From: Ananas comosus
Taxonomy: Eukaryota > Streptophyta > Magnoliopsida > Poales > Bromeliaceae
DNA: 64,000 nt
Assembly (NCBI RefSeq): GCF_001540865.1
Contig: NC_033633.1
Coordinates: 9,501,031-9,565,030 of the forward strand
Direction of reading: 5' to 3'
The position numbers were made by a program, and so were the translations under genes. Each line of letters begins with the position of its first letter. The first letter of the stretch is position 1. Below the pieces are notes generated by a model. It was not told the origin of the DNA, did no database searches, and saw only the letters and a list, made by a program, of their open reading frames with translations. Below are positions 61,321-64,000 of the stretch, one piece after another.

Positions 61321-61514
61321 GGTATAAAAAATATTAAAATTTTTGTCCAAATTAGGCCCAATTAATTAATTTGAATAGTAATAATTGTGGAATAGTAGTA
61401 CAGTTAGTCTATATTTCAATTTTATTAATAACTTAAAATTAATATATATTTAAAAAAAATTTATTTGATGATTTCAAATAAGTCTCACGTGCATTGCACG
61501 TGCATATGATTAGT

Positions 61515-62096
61515 ATATATATATACACGAGTTTTTCGAGCCTAATTCGAGCGAGTCTAGTAATACTCAAGCTCGACTTGAAATAAATTTTTATTTTTTT
61601 TTTTAATTCAAACTCAGCTCATTTAATTTCGAGTCGAGCTCGAGCGAGTTGAATGTCAAGCCGAACACGAGCCGACTCGTTCATTTGCCAGCCCTACAAA
61701 GAGTACTGTCGTACACTTTTCGGATTCCCTTTCATGTATTGTATAAGATACCAGCGAAGACATTTGCACGTTGCGGCGGGTCGATTTTAGTAAATAAATA
61801 AAAAAAAACTTTAAGTATAAGAAATAAATAAAAGAAGCTGAAAGAAAATTTAAAAAAAATATAAAGAATAAAAGAAAAGATGGAAAAATAAAAAAACTTA
61901 AACGGTTAAAAAAATAATATTTTTTTATTTCAATTTTTAATGCTTTTTTTTCCTCATGTCTAAATCTATTTGATAGATTCATGATCGTAGTATTAAATTA
62001 AATAAGAGAAATTAATTATAATAAGAGCATGATGTAACCCAAACTTAGAAAACCCTCTTATGATATCATATTAAATAATACAAAATAATTATTCAA
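61515..62096. other. AT-rich intergenic DNA
   Basis: Contains a short patch of GAGC/CTCG words (GAGTCGAGCTCGAGCGAG, about 61630) typical of decayed repeats. No gene seen. Confidence 0.4.
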
Positions 62097-62459
62097 CTAA
62101 ATTACAGAAATTTTTTTTTATAAAAATTCTTATTTTTTACTTTTTCTTTCTAACTTTTCAAAAGCTCCATTTTATTCCTTCAATATTTCAAGTTATTGTA
62201 TTTAGCCCTTTCCGTCAGAGTTCTATAACTATTCCGTCCATTTTTTATAATTTATACCGAAAATAACTTTAAAATGATAAACATATATTAAAAAATATTT
62301 TTTTCTTATAGAAAAAATAAGGGCAATTCGAGCATTTTTGCTATCTTCATCAACGCCATACTTTTCTGAAAATATTTTTTAAATTATAAAAAATTAATAT
62401 ATAAATTTTTAGAAGTCAAAAAAAAAAGTTTTATAAATTTTTTTTTGTATTTTAGTTTA
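62097..62459. mobile_element. Third member of the GGCTAAATTA MITE family
   Basis: Ends CTAAATTACAGAAA and (complement) TTAAACTAAAATAC, with the internal words TTTAGCCCTTTCCGTCAGAG and AACTATTCCGTCCATTTTTT shared with 18428 and 24354. More decayed than the other two. Confidence 0.6.
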
Positions 62460-62840
62460 ACTATCTTATTTCAAAACTTCAACTATTTGTAACTTTAAAT
62501 TTTTAAATTTGAGATTTAAAAATATAGATTTTAATTTTAAAATTTAAATTTTGAATTATTATTTTTAATTATTTAAATTTTAAATTTAAATTCAAATATA
62601 CTAATTGGGACAAAATTATTATTTTCTATTTGTAACTATCCACCATCCTTTTTATTTCACTTACTTTAACCAAACACTATTTTACTTATATTTTGACTAA
62701 ATCCAATTCTCAACCAAACACGAAATTACTCTAACTCCACCTTAACTTTGAACTTAATCTTATTCCTGAAATAACTAGTTCTTGCTTAATCTCGAACCAA
62801 ACGAATCCTTATATTTATCAGAACCGCCTACTTCTCACTG

Positions 62841-63012
62841 GGGATGTCAATGGGTATGGGTACCCGAAATTTTATATGAATCCGAACCCGAATGGATATA
62901 TCCGATGCTAAATGGTTATAGATTTGGATATGGATATCAAAAATAGAAATCCAAAAATATGAATTCGGATATAGATTTTGACTGTACCCAACCCGAACCT
63001 GAATTTATTTTG

Positions 63013-63067
<55 letters not shown>

Positions 63068-63312
63068 ATGTTATATTTAAATTTGTATAAAAATTTAAAT
63101 TTATTATAATATATTTTAAAATATTGAAAAAAAGAAAAATTGTTTCGGGTTCAAATTTTCGGGTTCGGATTTCAGATTTTTGGTCGGGTTCGAATTTGGA
63201 TATGAATTTTTAAAATTCGTCTTATTCGAATTTTGATTCGGGTTTCGGGTTCGGAGTCGGGTTCGGATTCGGATTTTTGAAAATACGTCGCGAATCGGAC
63301 CGTTGACATCTT
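62841..63312. mobile_element. 472-bp inverted-repeat element with 12-bp flanking repeat
   Basis: Left GGGATGTCAATGGGTATGGG and right complement AAGATGTCAACGGTCCGA. Both sides carry TACTTCTCACTG (62829-62840 and 63313-63324). The interior has degenerate CGGGTTCGGATT words and a (TA)n run at about 63021-63063. A 12-bp flank is longer than usual for hAT (8) or Mutator (9-11). Confidence 0.72.
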
Positions 63313-63408
63313 TACTTCTCACTGTCTTCCGGACTCGAGAGTTAAGACAAGCCGACTGAATGAGGGGCCTGACAAAGCGGCAGCCAGCAAACATCTTTTG
63401 ACCAGAAG

Positions 63409-63711
63409 ATGATGAGCGCTTCACTCCCTTCTGCCACAATTAGGCCGTCTGCCTCTTTGTTCTTCTTCCACCACCCAAAACTCCCCCAGACAGCAGCATC
63501 TTCTCAGAAAACCCACTTCCTCCTCCTCTCCACAGCTGCTCCAAATTCATGGCCCCTCCCAACAATTCCCTGCCTCTCCTCATCTTCATCTTCCTCACTG
63601 AGCCCACAAGAGGAGGAAGGAAAAGGAAAAACAGAGAGGGGTGGTTATGAGGGCACAGTTGAGGATCTTACAGTTCCTCAGGATTGGTTAGTCCCTTCAA
63701 AAGCCCTTCAG
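63409..63711 (+). CDS. First exon of a probable chloroplast-targeted protein (partial)
   Basis: 101 codons from ATG 63409 to a GT donor (CTTCAG|GTGTGT); the rest lies outside the window. The first about 65 residues are rich in Ser, Pro and Ala with few acids (MMSASLPSATIRPSASLFFF), a typical chloroplast transit peptide, and EEEGKGKTERGG marks the change to the mature part. The last segment, EDLTVPQDWLVPSKALQ, looks conserved, but I cannot name the family with confidence. The intron begins with a long T run and contains a single N (63758). A second ATG three bases downstream could serve equally. Confidence 0.6.
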
Positions 63712-64000
63712 GTGTGTCCCCTTTGTTTTTTTTTTTTTTTTTTTTTTTTTTTCTTTTNTCTCATTTTAGTATTATGTGATTTCGTTTTTCTCTTTTTTCG
63801 TCGCTGCCTCCGGTAACTCTCCGTTAAATAATATAAAAAAAAAATTTTAGATACACTACTACTTATGGTTTGTCAAAACTATTACTTTAGTACGCTATAA
63901 TTTACTGAATTTTTATTTTAGTATCCGTGGTCTTAATTTTCATACTGATTAAATAAAAAAAATTAACGACGAAAAGGAGAAAAAAGAAAACCACATGATA

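Larger units (their letters stand above)
55366..61513 (+). mobile_element. Possible Helitron-like region (ends only)
   Basis: The right end has a 7-bp-arm hairpin (CACGTGC ATT GCACGTG, 61486-61502) followed by ATATGATTAG|T, like a Helitron 3' terminus though with TTAG rather than CTAG. A candidate 5' end is A|TCCATATTACTTATAAAAGC at 55366. The interior is AT-rich with no Rep/helicase and contains several other elements, so the two ends may not belong together. The right end is the better supported part. Confidence 0.35.

Noticed and set aside
61656..61982. 108-codon minus-strand frame rich in Phe and Leu
   Set aside because: Derived from an A/T-rich stretch (AAAAATAAAA type) and lacks any domain.
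1..64000. tRNA genes
   Set aside because: No cloverleaf with matching A and B boxes was seen by eye; a covariance-model scan would be needed to exclude one.

Overview
This is nuclear DNA from a flowering plant, very probably a commelinid monocot. The evidence is intron-rich genes, a GC-rich first exon in one gene whose later exons are much less GC-rich, long AT-rich intergenic stretches, and a dense load of LTR retrotransposons, MITEs and Helitron-like ends. Pineapple or a relative is my guess, but the sequence alone does not prove a species. The window is draft assembly: it holds a 25-N gap and five single-N joints, two of which sit between perfect direct duplications.

Four genes are well supported or recognisable. 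(1) 6908-16074 (+): a five-exon, 495-residue archaeal-type cofactor-independent phosphoglycerate mutase. (2) 21125-23065 (+): an uninterrupted RTF1/VIP5-type PAF1-complex subunit with a 5'UTR intron. (3) 48952-53352 (+): a four-exon plastid acyl carrier protein of 137 residues. (4) 63409 to beyond the window (+): the first coding exon of a probable chloroplast-targeted protein. A fifth candidate (3845-4357) is an uncharacterised 170-codon frame.

The rest is mostly mobile and repetitive DNA. 1-2800: a solo LTR (828-2601, TSD GTGGG) splits an old tandem duplication. 4700-5800: small tandem repeats. 16.1-19.1 kb: a 5S-rRNA-like (Cassandra-type) fragment and two adjoining MITEs. 24.1-27.2 kb: a segment present twice, one copy carrying a 648-bp MITE whose empty site is preserved in the other. 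30.0-43.95 kb: a nested stack in which a MITE-like element holds a solo LTR (TSD TCTAC), which holds a complete but decayed Ty3/gypsy chromovirus (30483-40797, TSD CCGAG). 44.7-45.45 kb: a 181-bp minisatellite. 47.8-48.45 kb: a non-autonomous Helitron on the minus strand. 53.8-54.2 kb: a 152-bp tandem repeat. 55.4-61.5 kb: AT-rich, Helitron-like sequence holding a terminal-inverted-repeat element, a long-TIR foldback element, a degenerate tandem array and a striking array of eight hairpin-forming palindromes (60832-61233). 62.1-63.3 kb: two more inverted-repeat elements.

The genes do not form a pathway or cluster. They are independent housekeeping genes (glycolysis, transcription elongation and chromatin, plastid fatty-acid synthesis, a plastid protein) separated by transposons. 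The unusual content is in insertion histories that can be read exactly from target-site duplications, and in the palindrome array. All repeat boundaries and divergence remarks are by eye, without alignment software.
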